Assembly: GCA_050185195.1 (NCBI GenBank)
Contig: JBFWZQ010000002.1
Location: 124,001 to 188,000, forward strand
Direction: 5' to 3'
DNA length: 64,000 nt
Source: CADEFQ01 sp050185195
GTDB lineage: Bacteria; Pseudomonadota; Gammaproteobacteria; Steroidobacterales; Steroidobacteraceae
The notes under the pieces were generated by a model. The model made no database searches, was not told where the DNA came from, and worked only from the letters and a program-made list of their open reading frames with translations. Shown here piece after piece: positions 33,109 to 41,952 of the stretch (position 1 is its first letter; each line of letters begins with the position of its first letter). The position numbers and the translations under genes are program-made.

Positions 33109-34289
33109 CTGCTTGCTTCCTCGATAATGCCATCGAGCCGGCGCATCGACGCCGCCCAGCTGTGATGACTCAATACACGCTCCCGGCCCGCGACGGACAA
33201 CTGCCGTCGACTGCCCGGGTCTCCCAGAATCCTGTCGATCGCCTGGGCCCACTGCGCCGGTTCCGACGCGACCAGCAGATGCTCGTCCGCGATCGCATCG
33301 ACGCCGCCCGAGGCCGCGGGGCTGCACACGACCGGCACGCCCATCGCCATCGACTCGAGGATCTTGTTCTGCGTGCCGCGTGCGATCGCGAGCGGCGCGA
33401 CCGTGAGCGCCGCTCGCCGCACGTGCGGGCGCACGTCGGGCACCGAACCTGTCACGGTGACGCCCGGCTCGCGCGCGAGCGCGCGGATCGACTCCGGCGG
33501 ATCGGCCCCGACGATCGCGAAGCGCACGCCCGGTCGCCGCGCCCGCAGCGCCGGCAGGATATCGCGGCAGAAGCCGGTCACGCCCTGCTGGTTCGGGAAA
33601 TAGTCCATGCGGCCGACGAACGCGATGAGGTCGGGCTCGTACGGCGTCTCGTCCGGCGCGAAGAACCCCGCGTCGACGCCATTCGGGAACCAGTCCGACG
33701 GGCCGGTCGCGCCCAGTGCGCGCAGCGACTCGAGTTCGGCGCGCGTCGTGCAGGTACTCACGTCGAACCGCGCGGCGATCTGCCGCTCCCGCCGTTCGAG
33801 CTTGACCGCTTCGAGCCAGTAACCGGCCGAGAGCGGAAATCCGCGGTGCCCCGCGTATTCGCGCCACTTCTGCGAATCCATGTCGCCGAAATCGACGATC
33901 CTGAGCGGCGCGGCGATGCGGTCGACATAACCGGCCACCGACGAACAATGCACGAAGACGAGGTCGAAGCGCGTGGCCGCCGCGGCCGCCTCGATGCGCC
34001 GCGCCAGCCGGCGGGACCAGAAATAGCCGAAGCTCGAAGGGGCCGGCGTCGGCAGGCGCGCCACCATCTGCGGGAGCGCCACGCGACCCGGAATGACTTC
34101 GACAAGCACCTCTGCACAATGCTGCGACAGGTCGCGCGCTTCGGCGAGCTCGGCAGGCGAACGCGCAAGCGAGGCCACCGTCACGCGATGTCCCTGCCCG
34201 TGCAGGTGCCGGATGATGTTGAACGGCCGGATCTTCCCGCCGCGCTTGGGCGGATACGGCACGCGATGGCAGACGAACAGGACGTTCAT
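33105..34289 (-). CDS. Sugar transferase Stp1, PEP-CTERM/EpsH1 system-associated
   Basis: A 394-residue GT4 enzyme starting MNVLFVCHRVPYPPKRGGKIRPFNIIRHL, the typical Stp1 beginning (quoted in parts: VCHRVPYPPKRGGKIRPF). Further landmarks are VDFGDMDSQKWREYA, DWFPNGVDAGFFAP, AFVGRMDYFPNQQGV and LAIARGTQNKILESMAMG. ATG at 34289 overlaps the asparagine-synthase stop, and its own stop overlaps the dehydrogenase start. It adds a sugar to the lipid-linked unit. Confidence 0.92.
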   Translation of the reverse strand: MNVLFVCHRVPYPPKRGGKIRPFNIIRHLHGQGHRVTVASLARSPAELAEARDLSQHCAEVLVEVIPGRVALPQMVARLPTPAPSSFGYFWSRRLARRIEAAAAATRFDLVFVHCSSVAGYVDRIAAPLRIVDFGDMDSQKWREYAGHRGFPLSAGYWLEAVKLERRERQIAARFDVSTCTTRAELESLRALGATGPSDWFPNGVDAGFFAPDETPYEPDLIAFVGRMDYFPNQQGVTGFCRDILPALRARRPGVRFAIVGADPPESIRALAREPGVTVTGSVPDVRPHVRRAALTVAPLAIARGTQNKILESMAMGVPVVCSPAASGGVDAIADEHLLVASEPAQWAQAIDRILGDPGSRRQLSVAGRERVLSHHSWAASMRRLDGIIEEASR

Positions 34290-36220
34290 GCCGCGAGCTT
34301 CGACTTGAGGTCTGCCGTCACGGCATCGACGCTTGCGCCGTCGAGATAGAGGCGCGCCCAGATTTCGAGATTGACGAGCGCGAGCAGGTGGTCCGTGCGG
34401 TCGGCCCGCTGCGCCTCGTGCTCGGCGATCGTACGCGCGACGGCTTGCGGGTCGAGCAGGCCGCGGCGGCGCACCGTGTCGGGCGACAGCAGGTCGGCCA
34501 CGAGCGGTGCGAGTTCCTGCTTGAACCACGCCCCGATCGGGGCGCCGAAGCCGCGCTTCTCGCGCTTCAGGATGCTCTCGGGCAGCACGCCCGCCAGCGC
34601 ACGCTTCATTGCGTACTTGAGATCGCCGCCGCCGACCTTGAACCGACCGGGCATGCGGGCGGCGAGCGCCACGAGCCGTTGGTCGAGCAGCGGCACGCGG
34701 CATTCGAGCGACACCGCCATGCTCATCTTGTCGGTGAGCATCAGCAGGTCCTCGGGCATCTGCGTCGCGAGGTCGACGTCCATCAGCCGCCGCAGCGGGT
34801 CGGTGGCGGACGTTGCCGCGAAGGCGCGCGCGATGCAGTCGTCGAACCCCCCGCCCTGCCCGAGCAGCAAGGCGGCGCGCTCCCCGGCCCCGAAGACTTC
34901 CATGTAGCGCCGGTAGCGGTCCTCGAACGGCAGCGCGTCGGCGAGCACGAAGGCCTTGGCGAGCCGCAGTTCGTTCAGCAGCCGGTGGTGCCGGTCGCTC
35001 GGCAGGCGGCGCGCGATCGGGTCGATGATCGAGCGGCGGACCATGCGCGGGATGCGCTGGTAGTGGCGCCGGTAGTGTTCGTCGAGATAGCGGCGATAGC
35101 CGCCGAAGAGTTCGTCGCCGCCGACGCCCGAGAGGATCACGGTGGCGTCCTCGCGCGCGAACTTCGAGACGAGATAGGTGGTGATGAAGGCCGCGTCCGC
35201 GACCGGCTCGTCCATGTGCCACAGGAGCTGCGGCAGCAGTCCCGCGACATCGGGCTGCACGAGGATCTCGCGATGTTCGGTGCCGAAGGCCTGCGCCACG
35301 GCGCGCGCATGCGGCAGCTCGTTGTACAGCGCCGCGCCCGAGGAGCCGGCGAAGCCGATCGAATAGGTGCGGACCGGCCGGTCGGTGTGGCGCGACATGA
35401 ACGCGACCACCGCGCTCGAATCGAGGCCGCCGGAGAGGAACGCACCGATCGGCACGTCGCTGACCATCTGCTCGCGCACCGAGCGCTCCATCTCGCTGCG
35501 CAGTTCCTCGACCCAGGACGCCTCGGACCGTGCTTCGTCGACCCCGGGTGCGAGCGACCAGTACGCACGGAGGTCGACCCGCCCGTTTTCCGCCACCAGC
35601 AGATGCCCGGGCGGGAGCTTGCGCATCCCGGCGAACATCGCGTTCGGTGCGCAGACGTAACCGACCGACAGGTATTGCGCGAGGGCGGCCGTGTCGATGC
35701 GCGCCTCGATGCCGGGCACGCGCAGCAGGGCCTTGGCTTCGGACGCAAACGCGAGCCGCTGCGCGTCCTGCCAGTAGTAGAGCGGCTTGATGCCGAGTGG
35801 ATCGCGGGCGACCAGCAGGCGGCGGCGGCGGCGGTCCCAGACCGCGAGCCCGAACATGCCTTCAAGGCGGCTGAGGAACGCATCGCCGTATTCCTCGTAG
35901 CCATGCACGACCACTTCGGTGTCGCTGTGGGTCGCAAAGCGGTGCCCCTTGCCCTCGAGCTCGCGGCGCAACGCCTGGAAGTTGTAGATTTCGCCGTTGC
36001 AGACGACGACGACGTTGCCGTCTTCGCCGGCAATCGGCTGGTGCCCGCCCGCGAGGTCGATGATCGACAGGCGGCGCATGCCGAGCAGCATCGGCCCTTC
36101 GGCGAAAGCGCCCTCGTCGTCGGGGCCGCGATGATGGATCGCCAGCCCCATGCGGTGCAGCAGGTCGGGCGCGCCAGGCGCCGCGCCGGTGAGGCCAAGG
36201 ACTCCGTAGATGCCGCACAT
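34286..36220 (-). CDS. asnB: Asparagine synthase (glutamine-hydrolysing), XrtA-type
   Basis: A 644-residue class II amidotransferase: Cys2 in MCGIYGVLG, HRGPDDEGAF, VVVCNGEIYNFQAL, SDTEVVVHGYEEYG. The synthetase half has GAFLSGGLDSSAVVAFMS, VILSGVGGDELFGGYRRYLD, LTDKMSMAVSLECRVPLLD and KREKRGFGAPIGAWF. It is a close paralogue of amidotransferase 1 at 28737-30632 and follows FemAB by only 4 bases. In EPS loci such proteins more often amidate uronic acids than make free asparagine. Confidence 0.92.
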   Translation of the reverse strand: MCGIYGVLGLTGAAPGAPDLLHRMGLAIHHRGPDDEGAFAEGPMLLGMRRLSIIDLAGGHQPIAGEDGNVVVVCNGEIYNFQALRRELEGKGHRFATHSDTEVVVHGYEEYGDAFLSRLEGMFGLAVWDRRRRRLLVARDPLGIKPLYYWQDAQRLAFASEAKALLRVPGIEARIDTAALAQYLSVGYVCAPNAMFAGMRKLPPGHLLVAENGRVDLRAYWSLAPGVDEARSEASWVEELRSEMERSVREQMVSDVPIGAFLSGGLDSSAVVAFMSRHTDRPVRTYSIGFAGSSGAALYNELPHARAVAQAFGTEHREILVQPDVAGLLPQLLWHMDEPVADAAFITTYLVSKFAREDATVILSGVGGDELFGGYRRYLDEHYRRHYQRIPRMVRRSIIDPIARRLPSDRHHRLLNELRLAKAFVLADALPFEDRYRRYMEVFGAGERAALLLGQGGGFDDCIARAFAATSATDPLRRLMDVDLATQMPEDLLMLTDKMSMAVSLECRVPLLDQRLVALAARMPGRFKVGGGDLKYAMKRALAGVLPESILKREKRGFGAPIGAWFKQELAPLVADLLSPDTVRRRGLLDPQAVARTIAEHEAQRADRTDHLLALVNLEIWARLYLDGASVDAVTADLKSKLAA

Positions 36221-36224
36221 GGCC

Positions 36225-37259
36225 TTACCCGAGGTACTTCGCGACGGGCGGCCCGATGAGCCGGGTAAGCGCGACGGGCAGGCGGCGCCAGATGCCGATC
36301 ATGGCCTCGTATTTCGGATTCGTCGGGCTCAGGTTCGGCATTTCGCGTCGCCCGACGAGGAAGTATTCATAGTGGAGCGGCTCGGGTTCGAACCCCCAGT
36401 AGGTCTTGAAATCGTAGGAACCCGTGCCGAGTTTGCTGCGACCGTAGTCGAAGAGCCGCCGGCCGCCTTCGCGCGCGCGCTCCATCACGCTCCAGTACAT
36501 GAAGTCGTTGCCCGACACGCCACGCGCGGCGCGCGTGCCACCGCCGTAATAAGGCAGCACCTCGTCGCGGAAGTAGAAACTCAGCACGCTCGCGACCGGC
36601 GCCGCTTCGTGCATGACGGTGAGGATCTCGCAGTCCTCGCCGAACACGTCCTGCAGGATCCCGAGGTAGCGCCTCGAAAAAACGGGCGTCCCGAGGTTGC
36701 GCAGGCTCTCCGAATACATGGCGAAGAGCCGGTCGGGGCGGGCATCGATTTCGGCGTGCAGGCCCTTCTGGATGCCCTTGCGGACCATCGCACGCTGCTT
36801 GCGCGGAATCGCGAGCATGTTCTTCTCGCCGTCCGCGTCGATGGCCTTGCGGAACGTGACGTAGAGGTCTTTCGCGGGCCACTCGGGGTGCTGGCGCCGC
36901 CGGTTGCGCATCTCGAGATAGTCGACGCCGAGCTCGCGCGCGAGCGCGCAGGCGTGCGCCTCGAGCGCAGCCTTCGCCGCCTCGTCAGCCGCGACGATGC
37001 CGCCGTAGACGCAGAACGGCGTCGAGACGAGCGAGTGTCCGAACAGGAAACTCTTCACCTCGGCGAGCGGCAGCACGCCGCGCACCTCGCCGCCCGCGAG
37101 CGCGACGAGATAGTGCGTGCGATGCCCGAACGCACGGCGCAGCACTTCGCGCCATCCGGTGAGATGGAAAAAGGTGCCTTCCGGATGTGCCCGGACGAAC
37201 GTGTCCCAGGCGCCATCGAGATCGGTGGGAAGCAGCTTGACCTCGACGCTAGGCGACAC
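36225..37259 (-). CDS. FemAB-family protein, XrtA/PEP-CTERM system-associated
   Basis: About 344 residues from GTG at 37259, overlapping the deacetylase stop by 11 bases. It shows the double-GNAT Fem fold: HPEGTFFHLTGWREVLRRAFGH, VLPLAEVKSFLFGHSLVS, FCVYGGIVAADE, MLAIPRKQRAMVRKGIQKG, and the C-terminal FDYGRSKLGTGSYDFKTYW. Length and neighbours match the XrtA-associated FemAB family. It is thought to transfer an aminoacyl or acyl group to the glycan or lipid carrier. Confidence 0.93.
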   Translation of the reverse strand: MSPSVEVKLLPTDLDGAWDTFVRAHPEGTFFHLTGWREVLRRAFGHRTHYLVALAGGEVRGVLPLAEVKSFLFGHSLVSTPFCVYGGIVAADEAAKAALEAHACALARELGVDYLEMRNRRRQHPEWPAKDLYVTFRKAIDADGEKNMLAIPRKQRAMVRKGIQKGLHAEIDARPDRLFAMYSESLRNLGTPVFSRRYLGILQDVFGEDCEILTVMHEAAPVASVLSFYFRDEVLPYYGGGTRAARGVSGNDFMYWSVMERAREGGRRLFDYGRSKLGTGSYDFKTYWGFEPEPLHYEYFLVGRREMPNLSPTNPKYEAMIGIWRRLPVALTRLIGPPVAKYLG

Positions 37260-38076
37260 CAAAGACCTCGTCCATGCGGCCCCAGCGGAAGTCCCGCAGC
37301 AGCCGGCGCAGCCGGCCTTCCATGCGATCGAGATTCGTGTAGTGGCGAAAGCGCGATTTCGCCGGCAGGCCGCCCACGCGCGGCTGCCCCGGGTCGATCT
37401 CCCAGGGGTGGCAATAGAACACCGCCGCCTCCCGGTCGCGCGCATTCACGCGGCGCACCGCGGCGCGAAAGAGCGCGTAGGGCAGCAGCCGGAAATAACC
37501 ACCGCCGCCGGCGGGCAGGCGCTGGCCGAAATATTCCACCGTCGTGATCGGCACCTCGAGCAGCGCGCCCGACGCCACGCGATGCGCGAAGCGCGGCGAG
37601 CCCGGAATGCCGTAGAGGTCGTGGCGGATCGGGAAGATGCTCGAGTCGTACTTGAAACCCAGCTCCTCGAGGATGTCGAGCGCCCAGAGCGAGCGGGCGG
37701 TGATCGAGTAGGTCGCGGCGCGATAGCCGCGCACCGGCGCACCCGTGGCCTCTTCGAGCCGCTGTTTCGCCTCGCTCGTCTCGGCGCGAAAGACCTCCGG
37801 GGTCTGGGTGTACACCGTCTGGTGGGTCAGGCCATGGCACGCCACTTCGTGGCCCGCCGCGTGGATGTCGCGCACGAGCTGCGGCGAGCGCTTCGCGACC
37901 CAGCCGAGGATGAAAAAAGTCGCGCGCACTTTTTCCTGCGCGAGCAGGTCGAGCATCCGCCGCGTGTTCGCCTCGGCGCGATACTCGAGCGCATCCCACC
38001 GCGAACGGTCGATCGTCGACGCGAGCGCCTCCACGTGGAAGTAGTCTTCCACATCGATCGAGAAGGCATTGATCAT
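37249..38076 (-). CDS. XrtA-associated polysaccharide deacetylase (DUF3473 C-terminus)
   Basis: A 275-residue NodB-type deacetylase. It has the signature start AFSIDVEDYFHVEA, ATFFILGWVAKRSP, GHEVACHGLTHQTVYTQTP with the metal His residues, GYRAATYSIT, and the C-terminal VFYCHPWEIDPGQPR followed by RFRHYTNLDRMEGRL (DUF3473). It overlaps the beta-barrel gene by ATGA and FemAB by 11 bases. It de-N-acetylates the amino sugar of the exopolysaccharide. Confidence 0.95.
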   Translation of the reverse strand: MINAFSIDVEDYFHVEALASTIDRSRWDALEYRAEANTRRMLDLLAQEKVRATFFILGWVAKRSPQLVRDIHAAGHEVACHGLTHQTVYTQTPEVFRAETSEAKQRLEEATGAPVRGYRAATYSITARSLWALDILEELGFKYDSSIFPIRHDLYGIPGSPRFAHRVASGALLEVPITTVEYFGQRLPAGGGGYFRLLPYALFRAAVRRVNARDREAAVFYCHPWEIDPGQPRVGGLPAKSRFRHYTNLDRMEGRLRRLLRDFRWGRMDEVFGVA

Positions 38077-39386
38077 CGAGCGGCGCGCCGCGGCGTGTAG
38101 GTCAGCCGGACCGTGACCCGGTTTTCGGTGTAATCACGCCCGTTGCCGCCGCCGAGCGAATCGCCCGAGCCCTCGAACCGCTCGCCGGTCACTACGACGC
38201 CGACGGTCTCCGTGAGCAGCCAGTCGAACCCCGTGCCGACGTTCCACTCGTCGAACTTGACGTCGGAGCGGTTGAAGTCCTGCGTCGTCCAGCCACCGAA
38301 CACGCGCCAGGAAAGCCGTGCGCCGAGCCGGCGGACGAGCGTGCCCGTGGCGCCAATCGAATCACGGTTCAGTGTCGCGTCGCGTTCGTAGTCCTCGGAA
38401 CGCACGTTCGCCGCCAGATTGAGTGTCGTACGGGCGCCCGCGAGTGCCCAGGCGATCGACAGGTAGTCGGACTGGAACTGGTCGTTGGAAACGATGGGAT
38501 TGCCGCCCTCGAGGCCGACGCCGCCGATCGATTGTTCGCGCCGCATCGCTTCGGCTGAGTCGGTGAGCTCCGTGCCCGCGTTCACCGTGAGGGTGGAACG
38601 CGCGGTGATCTGCCTGCCGATGGCGAGATCGACCAGCGGGCCCTGCGTCGTGTCGCCGAAATCGTGCAGCGCCGAGCCGCCCGCGCGCAGGCTCAGCGTC
38701 GTGCGCGCGCCCTGCGTCGCATACTGCACGTAGGCCGACTGCCGGTCGTAATCGCTGCTGAGCGCGTCCTCGTCGAATTCGACGCGCTCGGCGGTCCCGT
38801 TGAGCGACAGCGTCGAACGCTCGTTCAGGCGCCGCTCGACGCCGAGCGTGCCGGTGAGACGCTGGTTGCCGGCCGCCGTCGCCTCCTCGAAATACGCGTC
38901 CGACCAGCGCCCGCCGATCAGCACGCTCGTGCGATCGCCGACCGCGAGGCGCAGGTCCGGGCCCGTGGTGAAATAGTTGGCGTTCTGCTGGTTGTCTGGC
39001 GTATCGACGTTGCGCGGGTCGATCAGCGCACGCGCGTAGTTGTCCTGGAATGTCCAGCTCAGGCGCTCCGGCAGGAACCAGTACGTGAGGGCGCCGTCGA
39101 ATCCACCCTGCAGGTCCGAATCGTAGGCGTCGTCGAAATACTCCCGATAGGCGAGGTCCGCGTTCACGTTCGCGTTGAGCCGGCCCGCTTCGCGCTTCCA
39201 GCCGAGCCGCATGCCGAGTTCGCCCACCGTCTGCGATTCTTCGGCGAGGCCGGTTCGCCGGATATTGTCCGAGTGGTAGGCACCGATGCTCAGGCCGAAA
39301 TCGACGTCCTGGGCATGCAGCGCGCCCGCGCACATCCACCCTGCCGCGATGACGAGCGGCAGCCCCCGTTTGCCGATCTTTTTCAT
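38073..39386 (-). CDS. Outer-membrane beta-barrel protein, PEP-CTERM system-associated
   Basis: A 437-residue protein with a Sec signal (KRGLPLVIAAGWMCAGALHAQD, cleavage near residue 25). The body alternates short amphipathic beta strands rich in aromatics and Asp/Gly turns: FGLSIGAYHSDNIRR, ANVNADLAYREYFDDAY, LSWTFQDNYARALI, and it ends with VTVRLTYTPRRAAR. It corresponds to the uncharacterised TIGR03016-like barrel that sits next to the tyrosine autokinase in XrtA loci. The role is probably as outer-membrane partner of polysaccharide secretion; unproven. Confidence 0.88.
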   Translation of the reverse strand: MKKIGKRGLPLVIAAGWMCAGALHAQDVDFGLSIGAYHSDNIRRTGLAEESQTVGELGMRLGWKREAGRLNANVNADLAYREYFDDAYDSDLQGGFDGALTYWFLPERLSWTFQDNYARALIDPRNVDTPDNQQNANYFTTGPDLRLAVGDRTSVLIGGRWSDAYFEEATAAGNQRLTGTLGVERRLNERSTLSLNGTAERVEFDEDALSSDYDRQSAYVQYATQGARTTLSLRAGGSALHDFGDTTQGPLVDLAIGRQITARSTLTVNAGTELTDSAEAMRREQSIGGVGLEGGNPIVSNDQFQSDYLSIAWALAGARTTLNLAANVRSEDYERDATLNRDSIGATGTLVRRLGARLSWRVFGGWTTQDFNRSDVKFDEWNVGTGFDWLLTETVGVVVTGERFEGSGDSLGGGNGRDYTENRVTVRLTYTPRRAAR

Positions 39387-40324
39387 GGCTTGTCCGTTTG
39401 CATTGAGTCGAGGAATCCGTCGCCGTAGCCGTAGCCGTAGTAGCCGCCGACATTGTCGTGCAGCGCCTGGTTCAGCACGAGCCCGATGCGCGGCCCGTCG
39501 CCGATGATGCCCAGTGCGTCGGTGACAGCCTGCTGCGGCGTCGCGCCCGCGCGCACGACGAGTACCACCTGCCCGAAGAGGGATGCCAGCACCTGCGCCT
39601 CGCTCGTCGGCAGGATCGGCGGCGAATCGAGCAGGACGACGCCGTTGCCGTCGAGCTGCCCCAGCTCCTCGAGCACCTGTCGCATGCGCGCGCTCGCAAG
39701 CAGCTCGGTGGCCGTCTCGCTGCGACGACCGACCGGAAGCAGGTAGAGCCCACGCACATCGGTCGGCAGCACGCAGGACTCGACCGGCAAGTCCGGGTTC
39801 ATCAACAGGTCGAGCAGGCCGGGTTCACCGCCGATGCCGAAGGCCTTGCTGACATGCGGCTTCGGCGCATCGCCGTCGATCAGGATCACGCTGTGGTCCT
39901 TCTCGAGCGCGAGGCTCAGCGCAAGATTGATCGAGGTGAACGTCTTGCCTTCGCCCGGCAGCGCGCTCGTGACCATGAGGGTGCGCGGCGAAGGCGCGCC
40001 CGCATCGGTTGCGGGTGCTTCAGGCCCGAAGGCGTGCTTGAGGATCGGGCGCTTGAGGATCCGGTACTGGTGCGAAAGCTCACGCTGCTGGTGCTCGGGC
40101 GGCAGCAGTCCTTCACGGCGCAATCGTTCGAAATCGACGTGCAGCGTTTTCGCGGCATCGCCAAGCTGGCGTCGCACGGGAGCCTCGCGGGTCGGCGCCA
40201 CGGGCAGGGCCGGCGTCGACGGTTCCGCCCTGCGCACCGTCGGCGCGGCTGGCGCGCGCGCCGCCTGTGCGGCGGCTTGGCCACTCTGCTGCAGGCGTTT
40301 CAGGGCTCGTTCGACGATGCTCAT
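39383..40324 (-). CDS. XrtA-associated tyrosine autokinase
   Basis: A 313-residue cytoplasmic BY-kinase. Walker A is SALPGEGKTFTSINLAL (Lys127), Walker A' is VILIDGDAPKPH, Walker B VVLLDSPPILPTSEA, and the C-terminus carries the tyrosine cluster GGYYGYGYGDGF. The N-terminus MSIVERALKRLQQSGQ matches the family, so I start at ATG 40324 rather than the TTG four codons earlier. It overlaps the barrel gene by ATGA and follows the Wzz-like gene by 4 bases. It controls polymer length by tyrosine phosphorylation cycles with that partner. Confidence 0.93.
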   Translation of the reverse strand: MSIVERALKRLQQSGQAAAQAARAPAAPTVRRAEPSTPALPVAPTREAPVRRQLGDAAKTLHVDFERLRREGLLPPEHQQRELSHQYRILKRPILKHAFGPEAPATDAGAPSPRTLMVTSALPGEGKTFTSINLALSLALEKDHSVILIDGDAPKPHVSKAFGIGGEPGLLDLLMNPDLPVESCVLPTDVRGLYLLPVGRRSETATELLASARMRQVLEELGQLDGNGVVLLDSPPILPTSEAQVLASLFGQVVLVVRAGATPQQAVTDALGIIGDGPRIGLVLNQALHDNVGGYYGYGYGDGFLDSMQTDKP

Positions 40325-40328
40325 GCGA

Positions 40329-41939
40329 TCATCCAATCAGGTTCTGCAGGTGACGGGCCGCGAAATCCTGCAGCGCCATCACGAGGCCAAAGACCAGGAG
40401 CAGCACCAGGGTCGCCGCGGAGAACTTGAGGAACTCCAGTTTCCGCTGCTGCCGGTGGCGATCGACCCAGGTGCGGCTGATTGCCGCAAAGACGGGTTGC
40501 CCCGTCGTCTCGGTGAGGGCGCGCACCGTATGGAAGACCGGGCGCAGCTGGTTCAGCAGCCACGTGACCCCGCCCGCGGCGCCGAGCGCCACGACGAGCA
40601 CCATCATCAGCAACTGCGGTCGATTGGGCGATACCGGTTCGATCGGCGCCGCAGGCGGCTCGATGACATCGAATTTCACGGTCCCGGTCCGGTCGGCCTG
40701 CTCCGACAGCAGCGCGGTCTCGCGCCGCTGCACGAGTTCGTTGTATTGCTGACGCACCTGGTCGTAATCGCGGTTGAGGCGAGCGAGCTCTGCCTCGACT
40801 TCCGGGACCGAATTGACCTGCCGCCGCAGCGAGCCGATCTTGCCCTGGCGCTGCGCCAGTTCCTGGCGCAACTCCGCGACCTGCACCTGCGTGCGCTTCA
40901 ACTCGATTTCGAGGCTCTGGTAGACCGGGTTCGTCTTGAGCGACGACGACAGGCTGCCCGTGGCCTGCTTCCCGGCCTTGATCCGCGCGAGCTCTTCCGC
41001 CTGCCGCTCCTTCAATTCCTCGATCGTCTTGCGCGTCGCGATCACCTCGGGGTGCTTGTCCGTGTAGCGCAGCAGCAGGTCGTCGAGCTGGCGCTGCAGC
41101 TCCTGGATCCGGTACGTCAGGTCGCCCGATGCGGGGCTTGCGGCCGCCGCGCTGTCGCCCGTATCGAAGCCGAACAGGAACGGCTCCTCGCCGTTCAACT
41201 GCCGCTCGATCTCCGCCTTGCGGCTTTCGGCGACGGCGAGCGCCGTGCGTACGCGCTCGGCGTCGAGCGTCTCCTGCTGCATGCGGCCGAAGTAGTCGCC
41301 GGTGCTGTCCGGCATCAGGCCGACATTCTGTTTCTTGAAATCGGCAAGGCGCGCTTCCGCGTCGCGCAGGCGCTGCTCGTACTCGGCGATCTGCTCGTCG
41401 ATGAAGCGTTGCGCCGTCTGCTGGCCGGTCCGCTTCTCGCCGAGGGCGTTCTCGACGAACGAGTTCAGCATCTTCTGCACCACCTCGACGCTCTTTTCGC
41501 GGCTGCGGTCCTCGAAGCTGATGACGTAGAGGCCCTCCCCCTGCGTGGTGCGCGCACGCAGGTCCGCCGCGCCGATCGAGATGCGCTCGCGGATGCTGGT
41601 GATGAGCGCTTCCTTCTGCTCGGGGGTCGTTGCGCGCAGGTCGAGGTCGGTTTCGCGCGCCACCTGTTCGATCTGCGGCCGGCTGAGCAGCGCCTGGCGC
41701 ACGAGATCGAGGCCCGAGGCGACGTCCGGATTGATGGCGAGGCCCTCGAGCAACGGGCGCAGGATGCCGCGCGTATCGACATAAACCTTGGCCGTCGCCC
41801 GGTAGGTGTTCGGCTTGGCCATCACGAATACCCAGCCCGCGAGGCAGATCGTCCAGGCGACCACGATGCCCAGCCAGCGAAAGCGCCAGGCGCCGCGCAG
41901 TTCGTCGAGGATCTTGTTGAGGAGTTCGCGCAGGTTCAT
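40329..41939 (-). CDS. XrtA system polysaccharide chain-length determinant (Wzz/PCP)
   Basis: A 536-residue polysaccharide co-polymerase. N-terminal TM helix (WLGIVVAWTICLAGWVFVMA, 22-41), then the Wzz domain with YRATAKVYVDTRG, a long coiled coil about residues 190-420 (for example EYEQRLRDAEARLADFKKQ), the Pro-rich VIEPPAAPIEPVSPNRP, and TM segments LLMMVLVVALGAAGGVTWLL and FSAATLVLLLVFGLVMAL near the C-terminus. It lacks a kinase domain, which is supplied by the next gene. It sets polymer length in the inner membrane. Confidence 0.93.
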   Translation of the reverse strand: MNLRELLNKILDELRGAWRFRWLGIVVAWTICLAGWVFVMAKPNTYRATAKVYVDTRGILRPLLEGLAINPDVASGLDLVRQALLSRPQIEQVARETDLDLRATTPEQKEALITSIRERISIGAADLRARTTQGEGLYVISFEDRSREKSVEVVQKMLNSFVENALGEKRTGQQTAQRFIDEQIAEYEQRLRDAEARLADFKKQNVGLMPDSTGDYFGRMQQETLDAERVRTALAVAESRKAEIERQLNGEEPFLFGFDTGDSAAAASPASGDLTYRIQELQRQLDDLLLRYTDKHPEVIATRKTIEELKERQAEELARIKAGKQATGSLSSSLKTNPVYQSLEIELKRTQVQVAELRQELAQRQGKIGSLRRQVNSVPEVEAELARLNRDYDQVRQQYNELVQRRETALLSEQADRTGTVKFDVIEPPAAPIEPVSPNRPQLLMMVLVVALGAAGGVTWLLNQLRPVFHTVRALTETTGQPVFAAISRTWVDRHRQQRKLEFLKFSAATLVLLLVFGLVMALQDFAARHLQNLIG

Positions 41940-41952
41940 CCGGGATCGCCCG

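Noticed and set aside
34388..36259. Long plus-strand open frame opposite the asparagine synthase
   Set aside because: Antisense shadow; no start signal and no domain, while the minus-strand gene has complete AsnB motifs.
40325..40336. TTG start four codons upstream for the tyrosine autokinase
   Set aside because: The family begins MSI-E-A-, which matches ATG 40324, and the TTG codon lies within the overlapping end of the Wzz-like gene.
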